A stretch of DNA of 64,000 nucleotides from Clostridium saccharoperbutylacetonicum N1-4(HMT). GTDB taxonomy: Bacteria; Bacillota; Clostridia; Clostridiales; Clostridiaceae. The position numbers were made by a program, and so were the translations under genes. Below, one piece after another: positions 29,401 through 37,321 of the stretch. Position 1 is the stretch's first letter. Each line of letters opens with the position of its first letter. Location: NCBI RefSeq assembly GCF_000340885.1, contig NC_020291.1, positions 6,015,501-6,079,500 on the forward strand, in the 5' to 3' direction. The notes under the pieces are model-generated. The model made no database searches and was not told the origin of the DNA. It saw only the letters and a program-made list of their open reading frames with translations.

Positions 29401-29724
29401 ATTTAGTTCACATATAAATTTTTCTCTTCTATCCATTGGAATGTGTTCGAATACATCTAATGCTACAACAATATCATATTGAGAATCATTAAAACTCATA
29501 TCTGTTGCATCACCAAGTATATATTTAGGATTATTTAGTAACCTTTCAGGTAGCTCTATATCTAAATATGTTATATTATCATTTGGTAAAAATTTTTCTA
29601 GTAATTGATGTTCATTAGCACCAACTTCTAAAATGTTAAATTTAACAACCTTATTTCTTCTAACTGATTCAATTATTTTTTTTGTGTTATTATACCTTTG
29701 ATATTGATCAAAAGGAATTACCAT
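26446..29724 (-). CDS. Trifunctional methyltransferase / double GT2 protein (WsaE-like)
   Basis: 1092 residues. Order: SAM-dependent methyltransferase (ILEVGANEHQ at 31-40, then YDIVVALDVFEHIP); a long middle region with coiled-coil character around residues 470-560; a first GT2 domain from ~568 (FSIIMPVYNVEKQWIEKAIE, MDNDDEM); and a second GT2 domain from ~825 (VSIVIPTKDKLELL, FLNNDTTI, GAFDENFIICGSDVEIS). WsaE of Geobacillus has the same methyltransferase-GT-GT plan and both elongates and 2-O-methyl-caps the rhamnan chain. Capping would stop growth and signal export by Wzt. The start overlaps the wzt stop by one base. Confidence 0.85.
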   Translation of the reverse strand: MVIPFDQYQRYNNTKKIIESVRRNKVVKFNILEVGANEHQLLEKFLPNDNITYLDIELPERLLNNPKYILGDATDMSFNDSQYDIVVALDVFEHIPMDRREKFICELNRVSKKCFIIAAPFYSVEVEAAEKRLNELFKVLYGTEYRWLKEHIENGLPVLEDSIITLQNMDIPYCIYEHGNLNVWEDLTRMHFLSVIDKELENYREYIDDYYNKYIEPFDYDSNSYRKFIIGYKDEVKIDQEIFNLSRIPTENYEKLKELENEFNILFNNKMIKREKHDIVTILKNFISEKESQIVKNVEEIIHKEDAQDYLQIYKKTEESYNEDESIVILLGKEEHIYKEIDLDRSTNIEGFRVDASKSQCIIKIISLKGITCHGEIIDFSKDIVTNGENILESNIYMFISEDPQILIQNQFKTKDILKLVIEIEYISKSLKSIILLKEILSENSKLIESQKEEAERIKEYLESTLEHVNKLENICRSLTIKGRIKSLLRKIGLRKTSILYMIIRNPKLIFKGMSEIKRHGLKGLKDKIEGKKFTSSANSDYLNQQIEFEKQLSSEKVQNQIEKLESKPMFSIIMPVYNVEKQWIEKAIESITNQTYPYWELCIVDDCSTNPETINYIECIKNEKIKVKRLQENSGISNATNNAKQMAIGEYLILMDNDDEMRKEALYQVAEAINNHNPDVLYSDEDKISLNGERKFPFMKPDWSRDLLYSQMYICHLLVIKKEIFDKVGGFRDKFNGAQDYDLMLRISELTDNIYHIPRVLYSWREIPSSTAMNPNSKPYAHVAGLKALDEHLKRRYGSEAYSQETDILFVYDARFNLKQEEVMVSIVIPTKDKLELLKPCIESILEKTKYANYEILILNNNSSENETYEWFGKVEKDYNNIRVIDAFYEFNWSKLNNHGISEANGDVYVFLNNDTTIISPDWLERLAENAMREDVGTVGALLLYEDGTIQHAGVVLGMGGWADHVFKGMNPIHFGSPYISPVINRNVLASTGACLAISKNTINKIGAFDENFIICGSDVEISLRARKHGLNNLYNARVKLYHLESKSRDSYIPEIDFEMSKIHYQEYLDNGDPYYNSQLDLYSTSPRIKG

Positions 29725-30962
29725 TACTTAACCACCTCCCATTTATGTTCTATAAATAATCGTCCCTCGGAAAAATATTCATTTGTAACTAAAATTCTTT
29801 GAGCTTCAGTCTTATAATCAATGCATACTATACCTTCATTATTAAAAATACCTACATCTATGCTATAACTACCACCCAATACAGGTATAGATGGAACAAT
29901 ATATTTAACTTTATGTCTTCCATATTTGTTAGGTACAACAATCTTGTCTAAATAAGTATTTGGCCCAAATATATAGTCTCTATTAGGTGTATATAATGCT
30001 ACTCCAATTAAAAATCCTGGAATTCTATCATCATATATTTCATATTCAATAATAACTTCTAAATTATCAAAAGTCTTAAATTTTGAAGAATTACAAGTAA
30101 CACTTGTAATTCTTGCTAATATTCCGTTTCCTGGTATATCTGTAATTTTATCTTCTTCAACTTGTGATAACTCTTCTTTTTTAGTCTCCTCTTCACTTTG
30201 CATACTTATCCCAGTATTCAATTTTTCACCTAGTAACATATAAGCTTCATACTTATCTACTATTTCACTTGATCCTCCAATTTCTACAACTTCACCTTTA
30301 TTTATCCATATTCCTTTAGTACAAAATCTTTTTACTTGCTCAGTTGCATGCGAAACAAAAAGAATAGTTGTCCCGTTGTCTTTTAGTTGCTTCATTTTAT
30401 CAATACATTTTGTTTGAAATCTAGTATCTCCAACGGATAATGCCTCATCAACTATTAAAATTTCTGGTTCAACATTTATAGCTACTGCAAAAGCTAATCT
30501 TGCAAACATACCTGATGAGTATGTTTTTACAGGTTGATTTATAAATTCACCTATATCTGCAAAATCCATTATTGGTTGTACCCTCTGCTGCATTTCTTCT
30601 CTTGTGTACCCCATCATTGTTCCATTAAGATAAATATTTTCAATTCCAGTATATTCTGGATTAAATCCAGCTCCTAATTCTAATAATGCTGATATTTTAC
30701 CATTTACCTCAATATTACCAGATGATGGTGTAAGTACACCTGTTATTATTTTTAATAATGTTGACTTTCCAGATCCATTAGTTCCTAGTATTCCAACAGT
30801 TTCTCCACGTTTAATTTCAAACGATATATCTTTTAATGCATAATGTTCTCTACCATATTTTTTTTTAGATATGCTTAAAGATTCCTTCAATCTATCCATA
30901 GGCTTATCATACAGTTTATATATTTTACTTAAATTTTCTACTTTTATTGCTATTTCCGACAT
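29724..30962 (-). CDS. wzt: Polysaccharide ABC exporter ATPase with C-terminal glycan-binding domain
   Basis: 412 residues, ATG at 30962 after AAGGGAGATTTGT. Walker A GILGTNGSGKST (near 57-68), signature YSSGMFARLAFA, Walker B EILIVDEALSVGD. After residue ~270 comes a beta-sandwich of the Wzt_C type (ARITSVTCNSSKFKTF, IDVGIFNNEGIVCIDY). Such a domain recognises the modified non-reducing end of a finished chain before export. It lies between wzm and the methyltransferase fusion that would produce the cap. Confidence 0.93.
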   Translation of the reverse strand: MSEIAIKVENLSKIYKLYDKPMDRLKESLSISKKKYGREHYALKDISFEIKRGETVGILGTNGSGKSTLLKIITGVLTPSSGNIEVNGKISALLELGAGFNPEYTGIENIYLNGTMMGYTREEMQQRVQPIMDFADIGEFINQPVKTYSSGMFARLAFAVAINVEPEILIVDEALSVGDTRFQTKCIDKMKQLKDNGTTILFVSHATEQVKRFCTKGIWINKGEVVEIGGSSEIVDKYEAYMLLGEKLNTGISMQSEEETKKEELSQVEEDKITDIPGNGILARITSVTCNSSKFKTFDNLEVIIEYEIYDDRIPGFLIGVALYTPNRDYIFGPNTYLDKIVVPNKYGRHKVKYIVPSIPVLGGSYSIDVGIFNNEGIVCIDYKTEAQRILVTNEYFSEGRLFIEHKWEVVK

Positions 30963-30973
30963 ACAAATCTCCC

Positions 30974-32350
30974 TTATAATACATCTGCAAAATGTGGCTT
31001 TAATTTTTTAAATATTGTTGCTCCAATAGCAAATAACCCAAGTGTTATTATCCAAAAATATAATGTTTGAAAATATCTTTGGAAAAACCAAACATGGTTT
31101 AAAAATGTATCTCTATATCCTTCAACTATATAATACATTGGACTTATCTTTAATATCCACTGATATTTTTCTGGAACCATTGTATAACTCCACATTATAG
31201 GTGTCATCCATACACCAATCTGTAAAAAAATATTTATTATTTGTCCTAAATCTTTAAAGAAAATTACTATTGCACTTGTTGCATATGATATTGCAAGTAC
31301 TATAGCAAATACACAAAACGAATAATATATTAATTGTACTGTATATATCGATGGATAAAATTCATATATCCATGCTACCACAAACAAAAAACCTATAAAT
31401 ACTAAATGTACAAATAATGCTGATACTATTTTCACTATAGGTAGTATACTTATTTTAAACACAACTTTTTTTACTAAATAGCTATATTCTAACATACAAT
31501 TTGTAGCATTTAATAATGCTTCCTGAAAGAAAAACCAAGGTACTAATCCCCCCATAAGCCATAATATAAAGGGTACACCTTTAATTGGTGAACCTGACCT
31601 TAATCCAACTCCAAACACGAACCAATAAACTAGTATTGTTACTATAGGTTGAATAAATGCCCAAATAATGCCCAAATAAGAACCTGCGTATTTTGTTTTG
31701 AAATCATTTTTTGCTAATCCCCATATTAAAGTCCTGTTATTTTTAATTTCTTGAATTAAGACAAGTACACCTTTTGATTTTCTAAGAACAATTAATATTA
31801 ATATATCTATTAATATACAAATGATTGATTTTAAAACATAATTTATAATATTTTCGTATTCAAAAAGAGATTGTTCTACTCTTATGTCAACCTTATATGT
31901 TATGTGTGGATCAGTCCCTGTTGTTAATAAATCAATTGCTCCTTCTTCTTGTTTTGTTTCTCCAATTTGATTTTGATTGCTTTTATCTAACAATTGGTTT
32001 AAATCTAAGTTTATTTCCTTACCAAAATAGGATAATTTAACATCAGATATATTAGTCTTCCCAGGCTGCTCACCAAAATCGAATCTCAATTCTTTTGTGC
32101 TCTTTGGAATTGTAAACTCTAACTTTTCCTTATTATTTATATCAGTATAATCTATCTTTTGTGATTGTTCTTCCTTCCATGAAGAATCATTTCCATAAAA
32201 CAGCTGATATGAATCTTGTTTGTCAGATATTACTTCATAACTCAAAGTAATATTTTTACTTTCCAAATCACAATATTTAAACACTGCTACATTAGATAAA
32301 AATACAATAAATATTAGTACTATTAATTTAACAAATTTTTTCTTACTCAT
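30974..32350 (-). CDS. wzm: Polysaccharide ABC exporter permease with extra N-terminal domain
   Basis: 458 residues, whereas Wzm/ABC-2 permeases are usually ~260-280. The C-terminal ~260 residues are a normal ABC-2 permease (KTKYAGSYLGIIWAFIQPI, GLVPWFFFQEALLNATNC, MTPIMWSYTMVP). In front are a signal-like helix (residues 7-25), ~140 outward residues with SYEVISDKQDSYQLFYG and LRFDFGEQPG, and a second helix near 170-190. That domain is beta-rich and may touch the glycan at the outer face. ATG at 32350 follows AGAGGATAATATAAA. Twelve bases separate it from wzt. Confidence 0.92.
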   Translation of the reverse strand: MSKKKFVKLIVLIFIVFLSNVAVFKYCDLESKNITLSYEVISDKQDSYQLFYGNDSSWKEEQSQKIDYTDINNKEKLEFTIPKSTKELRFDFGEQPGKTNISDVKLSYFGKEINLDLNQLLDKSNQNQIGETKQEEGAIDLLTTGTDPHITYKVDIRVEQSLFEYENIINYVLKSIICILIDILILIVLRKSKGVLVLIQEIKNNRTLIWGLAKNDFKTKYAGSYLGIIWAFIQPIVTILVYWFVFGVGLRSGSPIKGVPFILWLMGGLVPWFFFQEALLNATNCMLEYSYLVKKVVFKISILPIVKIVSALFVHLVFIGFLFVVAWIYEFYPSIYTVQLIYYSFCVFAIVLAISYATSAIVIFFKDLGQIINIFLQIGVWMTPIMWSYTMVPEKYQWILKISPMYYIVEGYRDTFLNHVWFFQRYFQTLYFWIITLGLFAIGATIFKKLKPHFADVL

Positions 32351-32364
32351 TTTATATTATCCTC

Positions 32365-33204
32365 TTACTTGAGTTCTATTAAGTATCTTTCTAAAGCATT
32401 TTTCCAATCAGGCAACAAATTAAATCCATTATCCAAAAGGCTCTTCTTTGAAAGTCTTGAATTTAAAGGCCTTTCCGCTTTTGCTGGATACTCGCTTGTC
32501 GGAATAGGATTTATCTTGCAACCTAAATCCGCTTTTTTCATAATTTCTGCTGCAAACTCTGCCCAAGAACAAAAACCTTCATTAGTTGCATGATATACAC
32601 CATATTTTTCAGATATAGCCATATCGCATAAAAGTGGTGCTAAATCAAAAGTATATGTAGGACTTCCTATTTGATCACACACAACATTTAAACTTTCTTT
32701 CTCTTTCCCAAGTCTAAGCATTGTTTTAATAAAGTTGTTTCCATTAACTCCAAACACCCATGAAATTCTAACAATAAAGTACTTATCCAAAACTTCCTTA
32801 ACCTTTAATTCACCTTCGTATTTAGTCTTTCCATAAACTGAATGTGGCTCAATTTTACCGTCAACTTCAAATGAAGTGTCTCCTTTACCATCAAACACAT
32901 AATCTGTAGATATGTAAATCATCTTAGCATCTATTTCTTTACAAGCCTTTGCTATATTCTCTGTACCATATACATTGACTTTTGTACAAGCTTCTTCTTC
33001 ATCCTCCGCTCTATCAACCGCTGTATATGCTGCACAATGTATTACACATTCTGGCTTTAACTTTAAAATATGCTGCCTAACAGCATTAGCATCTGTTATA
33101 TCCAATTCTGCTCTATCAATTCCAATACACTCGATATTCCTTCTATTTAATTCCTTTACAATATCAAAACCTAATTGTCCATTTACTCCAGTAACTAAAA
33201 TCAT
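32365..33204 (-). CDS. rmlD: dTDP-4-dehydrorhamnose reductase
   Basis: 279 residues from the ATG at 33204, selected because AAGGAGA lies seven bases upstream and the protein then starts MILVTGVNGQLG. YISTDYVFDG, YGKTKYEGE (Y-x-x-x-K) and RISWVFGVNG follow as in RmlD. It performs the last step to dTDP-L-rhamnose. The rml set is split here: rmlD is parted from rmlA-C-B by a GT2 gene and a repeat-containing spacer. Confidence 0.95.
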   Translation of the reverse strand: MILVTGVNGQLGFDIVKELNRRNIECIGIDRAELDITDANAVRQHILKLKPECVIHCAAYTAVDRAEDEEEACTKVNVYGTENIAKACKEIDAKMIYISTDYVFDGKGDTSFEVDGKIEPHSVYGKTKYEGELKVKEVLDKYFIVRISWVFGVNGNNFIKTMLRLGKEKESLNVVCDQIGSPTYTFDLAPLLCDMAISEKYGVYHATNEGFCSWAEFAAEIMKKADLGCKINPIPTSEYPAKAERPLNSRLSKKSLLDNGFNLLPDWKNALERYLIELK

Positions 33205-33217
33205 TTTAACTCTCCTT

Positions 33218-34228
33218 TTACAGTACACCTTTCTTTGCCATTTTAATGATATACTTAAATATGCATTCTGGCAAAAAAGGTAATACAATTTCTATAATTA
33301 TTGAAACCTTGTGGAAGTCTCTATACTTAATCATAACTTTCAAATTTTTAATATTAGGTTTAAAAAAATATTTTTTTCTAGAATCCAACCAAATTAAACA
33401 ACTTTTTATATGTTCCTCTAATTCAGCATACTTTAATCTTTTCTCTAGTGATTTATATCTATAAATAAAATCCTCTATCCTCTTACTATAATATGTTTTT
33501 TTATCATGAACATCTTTTAAAATACCTGTTTGATTTGAACTATGTTGCCTATATCTTACTAAAGGCCTATTTATGAATTCTATTTTCCCATTTAATGCCG
33601 CTATAATAGCAATCCATTGATCATGAACTAATGTTTTTTCAAAAGGTATTGCTTTCATTGAAATATCTCTTTTAACAATCATTGCACATCCTGTCACAAA
33701 ATTAGTCATCAGCAATTCTTTTGCCAAGTTATATCCAGACTTATATATAATTCTTTTTCTTATTTCAGTTATGCTTTTAGCTATCTTCTGTCCATTCTCA
33801 TCAATTATTGAAAGATCACTGCACACAAGTGTCACATCTTTTTCATAAAATTTATCAATCATTAATGTTATTTTTTCTTTTTCCCATATATCATCCTGAT
33901 CACAATATGCAAAAAACTCTCCATTTGCTATTTTAGTAAGTTCTTCAAACGCTTTATTAGAGCCCTCATTTTTAGTTCCACTAACTACAACATATGAAAA
34001 GTTTGTTATATACTTTCCTATCAATTCTTCACTAATAGGAAACTCTGGACAATCATCATAAACTAATAATTCTATATTTTCATAAGTCTGCTCATTCAAA
34101 GAATCCAGCTGTTCCACAATCCACTTTTTATTAGGTTTATATACAGCCATTAATATAGAAACTAGCGGAGAATCGTCTTTGCTATAATTTTTTTCTAAAT
34201 TATTATCTTCGATAATCATATTACTCAA
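33218..34228 (-). CDS. GT2 glycosyltransferase, rhamnosyltransferase-like
   Basis: 336 residues. The best start is a TTG at 34228 with AGAGGAGAA seven to eight bases upstream; the ATG nine bases further in would be too far from it. GT-A motifs: SILMAVYKPNKKWIVEQLDS, YDDCPEF, YCDQDDIWEKEK. RYRQHSSNQTG near residue 225 is typical of GT2 rhamnosyl- and galactosyltransferases. Being between rmlB and rmlD, it probably transfers rhamnose early in the chain. No membrane anchor is evident. Confidence 0.85.
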   Translation of the reverse strand: MSNMIIEDNNLEKNYSKDDSPLVSILMAVYKPNKKWIVEQLDSLNEQTYENIELLVYDDCPEFPISEELIGKYITNFSYVVVSGTKNEGSNKAFEELTKIANGEFFAYCDQDDIWEKEKITLMIDKFYEKDVTLVCSDLSIIDENGQKIAKSITEIRKRIIYKSGYNLAKELLMTNFVTGCAMIVKRDISMKAIPFEKTLVHDQWIAIIAALNGKIEFINRPLVRYRQHSSNQTGILKDVHDKKTYYSKRIEDFIYRYKSLEKRLKYAELEEHIKSCLIWLDSRKKYFFKPNIKNLKVMIKYRDFHKVSIIIEIVLPFLPECIFKYIIKMAKKGVL

Positions 34229-34308
34229 CTGTAGATTCTCCTCTGCTTATAATCTTAAAACTTAACTGTTGATTTCAATGCATAATTGCTCACATCTAAT
34301 CTATCTCC

Positions 34309-34472
34309 GAATGTTCTTGGTTGTGCTTCACACTCTTAGTAAGGTACTTGTTTATTTAAGTTAAATGATCTTGGTTTCGCTTCGCACTTTATTTATAGAT
34401 GAATGATCTTAATTGCAACATAGCTGTTTTATTTATAGGTACATGTTCTTGGTTGTGCTTCGCACTCTATCT
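34309..34472. repeat. Four degenerate copies of a small hairpin repeat
   Basis: Units containing TTGGTTGTGCTTCGCACTCT-like sequence start near 34313, 34368, 34405 and 34447. Each has a short self-complementary core such as GTGC-TTC-GCAC. The last runs into the rmlB 3' end. A related unit (GCAGC-ACA-GCTGC) occurs near 45990. The spacer separates the rmlA-C-B genes from the rest of the locus. Confidence 0.5.
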
Positions 34473-35486
34473 AGAAGTGTACATCTTTTCATAATAACTT
34501 TGATATTCACCACTTATTATATTTTCCCACCAAGCCTTATTGTCTAAATACCACTTAATTGTCTTTTTTATTCCTTCATCAAAGGTTGTTGTTGGAAGCC
34601 ATCCAAGTTCATTATGAATCTTTGTAGGATCTATTGCATATCGCATGTCATGTCCTTTACGGTCACCAACATATTTTATAAGCTCCTCTGTTTTTCCTAA
34701 TTCTCTTATAATGGTTTTAACCACTTCTAAATTAGTTCTTTCATTATGTCCACCAATATTATATACTTCCCCAACTTTGCCTTTGTGTATAATTAAATCA
34801 ATAGCTCTACAATGATCTTCTACATAAAGCCAGTCACGCACATTTTCTCCTGTTCCATACACAGGTAATTCCTTATCATTTAAGGCATTAGCTATCATAA
34901 GAGGAATTAATTTTTCTGGGAAATGATATGGTCCATAATTATTTGAGCATCTTGAAATAGTTACAGGTAAATTATAAGTTCTATAATATGCTCCAACTAA
35001 AAGATCAGCTGATGCTTTACTTGCTGAATATGGGCTTGATGTATGCAATGGAGTTTCTTCTGTAAAAAATAAATCTGGTTTATCTAAGGGTAAATCTCCA
35101 TACACTTCATCTGTTGATACCTGATGGTATCTCTTTATTCCATATTTTCTGCATGCATCCATAAGCACTTGCGTACCCATAACATTAGTTTTTAAGAATA
35201 CTTCAGGATTTTCAATAGATCTATCCACATGACTTTCTGCAGCAAAGTTCACTACAATGTCTGGAATTACTTTCTCAAACATTTCATAAACTGCCTTTCT
35301 GTCTGCTATATCTATTTTATAAAAACTAAAATTAGGATTATCTTTAACTGACTCTAATGTTTCCATATTTCCTGCATAAGTTAAAGCATCCATACAAATA
35401 ATTTTATAATCTTCATATTTATTAAGCATATAGTGAACAAAATTTCCGCCTATAAATCCTGCTCCACCAGTTACAACAATTTTCAT
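34467..35486 (-). CDS. rmlB: dTDP-glucose 4,6-dehydratase
   Basis: 339 residues, ATG at 35486 after GAGGATTGAAGG. GGAGFIGGNFVHYM is the NAD loop, FAAESHVDRSIENP and STDEVYGDL are family signatures, YSASKASAD carries Y-x-x-x-K. It makes dTDP-4-keto-6-deoxyglucose, which here can go to RmlC/D (rhamnose) or to the ketoisomerase of the 3-acetamido sugar pathway. It ends inside the hairpin-repeat spacer. Confidence 0.97.
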   Translation of the reverse strand: MKIVVTGGAGFIGGNFVHYMLNKYEDYKIICMDALTYAGNMETLESVKDNPNFSFYKIDIADRKAVYEMFEKVIPDIVVNFAAESHVDRSIENPEVFLKTNVMGTQVLMDACRKYGIKRYHQVSTDEVYGDLPLDKPDLFFTEETPLHTSSPYSASKASADLLVGAYYRTYNLPVTISRCSNNYGPYHFPEKLIPLMIANALNDKELPVYGTGENVRDWLYVEDHCRAIDLIIHKGKVGEVYNIGGHNERTNLEVVKTIIRELGKTEELIKYVGDRKGHDMRYAIDPTKIHNELGWLPTTTFDEGIKKTIKWYLDNKAWWENIISGEYQSYYEKMYTSR

Positions 35487-35519
35487 CCTTCAATCCTCAC
35501 TTCTTATATTAATAATTAA

Positions 35520-36071
35520 TTACTTATTATATATAAATGTACAATCACTATCCTTCAATAATGGTGCCTTTTTATCTTTTTCTGAAAGAATTGGATTTTC
35601 TATTCCCCATTCAACACCTATTTCTGGATCGTTAAATTTAATACTTCTATCACTCTCATAGTTATAATAATTATCTGTTTTATATACAAACTCCACATCA
35701 TCAGTTAAAGTCAAAAATCCATGTCCAAAACCTCTTGGAATAAATAATTGCTTTTTATTTTCATCCGAAAGTTCAACAGCTACCCATTGTTTATAAGTTG
35801 GAGAACCTTTTCTTAAATCAACTGCCACATCAAGCACAGCCCCTTTGACACAACGTACTAATTTCGCTTGGGCATGTTCTCCATTTTGAAAGTGAATTCC
35901 TCTCAATATTCCTTTTCCTTTAGAATAAGATTGGTTATCCTGCACAAAATCACAAGCTATTTCCGGAGTCTTAATCCTAGAATAAGTTTCCATAAACCAT
36001 CCTCTTTCATCACCAAAAACCTGTGGTTCAACTATATAAACACCTTCTAATTTAGTTTTAATCAAATTCAT
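35520..36071 (-). CDS. rmlC: dTDP-4-dehydrorhamnose 3,5-epimerase
   Basis: 183 residues, ATG at 36071 after AGAGGTTTAAGTA. Cupin enzyme with GVYIVEPQVFGDERGWFMET, RGIHFQ (catalytic His) and FIPRGFGHGFLTL. It epimerises C3 and C5 on the way to dTDP-L-rhamnose. Located between rmlA and rmlB in a usual clostridial order. Confidence 0.97.
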   Translation of the reverse strand: MNLIKTKLEGVYIVEPQVFGDERGWFMETYSRIKTPEIACDFVQDNQSYSKGKGILRGIHFQNGEHAQAKLVRCVKGAVLDVAVDLRKGSPTYKQWVAVELSDENKKQLFIPRGFGHGFLTLTDDVEFVYKTDNYYNYESDRSIKFNDPEIGVEWGIENPILSEKDKKAPLLKDSDCTFIYNK

Positions 36072-36118
36072 TACTTAAACCTCTTTTCACTGTACAATTG
36101 ACGATTAACAATTGCCAA

Positions 36119-37000
36119 CTAGTAAATCACTTTATTTTCCGCAACATTTTTAAGATGTTGTCCATAAGGACTTTTTCCATACTGCTCTGCACCTTCTAAC
36201 AAAGTTTCTTTAGTTATCCAACCATTTTTATAAGAAATTTCTTCTAGACATGCAATCTTAAGTCCTTGTCTTGTTTCAATTACCTTTACATATTCAGAAG
36301 CCTCTGTTAAACTATCAACTGTTCCAGTATCAAGCCATCCATATCCTCTTCCAAGAGTAATAACATCTAATTTTCCATTTTCAAGATAAATCTTATTTAA
36401 ATCTGTAATTTCCAACTCTCCTCTTGGTGATGGTTTTAAATTTTTAGCATATTCACAAACCTTGTTATCATAAAAATAAAGCCCTGTAACAGCATAGTTT
36501 GATTTTGGTTTTTCAGGTTTTTCTTCTAGAGATACAGCCTTACCATTTTCATCAAATTCTACTACTCCAAAACGTTCTGGATCTTCTACATAATACCCAA
36601 AAACTGTTCCACGGCCTTCATTTTCTACTGCTCTTTTTAAATGTTTAGTTAACCCATTTCCATGGAATATATTGTCTCCAAGTATCATTGCACATTTATC
36701 ATTTCCAATAAACTCTTCACCTAATATAAAAGCTTGAGCTAATCCATCTGGAGATGGTTGTACTTTATAAGATAAATTAATTCCATATCTAGAACCATCA
36801 CCTAAAAGCTTTTCGAAATTAGGTAAATCATTTGGTGTTGAAATTATTAATATTTCTTTAATCCCTGCCAACATTAACGTTGATAATGGATAATAAATCA
36901 TAGGTTTATCATATACTGGCAAAAGCTGCTTTGAAGTTACCATAGTTAATGGGTAAAGTCTTGTACCACTTCCACCTGCAAGTATTATACCTTTTGTCAA
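36119..37000 (-). CDS. rmlA: Glucose-1-phosphate thymidylyltransferase
   Basis: 293 residues. I place the start at a TTG at 37000, giving [18 protein letters not shown] with AAGGA about ten bases upstream; an in-frame GTG at 37009 overlaps the ribosome site itself. [27 protein letters not shown] and [11 protein letters not shown] are RmlA signatures. It makes dTDP-glucose, the shared precursor of two of the three sugar pathways in the locus. It is the first gene of the minus-strand run. Confidence 0.96.
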   Translation of the reverse strand: MTKGIILAGGSGTRLYPLTMVTSKQLLPVYDKPMIYYPLSTLMLAGIKEILIISTPNDLPNFEKLLGDGSRYGINLSYKVQPSPDGLAQAFILGEEFIGNDKCAMILGDNIFHGNGLTKHLKRAVENEGRGTVFGYYVEDPERFGVVEFDENGKAVSLEEKPEKPKSNYAVTGLYFYDNKVCEYAKNLKPSPRGELEITDLNKIYLENGKLDVITLGRGYGWLDTGTVDSLTEASEYVKVIETRQGLKIACLEEISYKNGWITKETLLEGAEQYGKSPYGQHLKNVAENKVIY

Positions 37001-37321
37001 AATTATCACTTCCTTAATTTATAGTTCAATTTTCAGTGATCAATTCTCAATTTTCACTCATACTTAATAAAATATTATTGCGTTTATTGCTTTTACACTC
37101 TAAAAATGATTTTATCATATTATAAAGTATAAATAAACAATATTTACATATTTAATACGATAGTAGTTACTTGAATTATATCAAAATTATTGCATATCCT
37201 TAAAATTTCTTCTTTATGCTCCACTCAATCCCCTAAAAAACATAAATTATTAATTGTACATTGCTAATTTTGTTATATAATATAGTTATGTATTTTCAAT
37301 AAATAATAAAGGATGATATAA
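37001..37321. other. Divergent intergenic region at the head of the glycan locus
   Basis: Both the long minus-strand locus and the plus-strand transferase gene start here. TCAATTN repeats occupy 37022-37058. The plus-strand promoter is listed separately. For the minus strand, TTGTTT (37140-37135) with weak AT-rich -10 candidates is all I can offer; no regulator site stands out. Confidence 0.5.
37254..37281 (+). promoter_or_regulatory. Sigma-A-type promoter of the sugar-1-P transferase gene
   Basis: TTGTAC (37254-37259), 16-base spacer, TATAAT (37276-37281), about 40 bases upstream of the ATG at 37322. Confidence 0.6.

Noticed and set aside
26446..29724. Sequencing artefact joining separate genes
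   Set aside because: The methyltransferase-GT2-GT2 order in one frame matches the known WsaE plan and there are no internal ribosome sites at domain borders that I could see.
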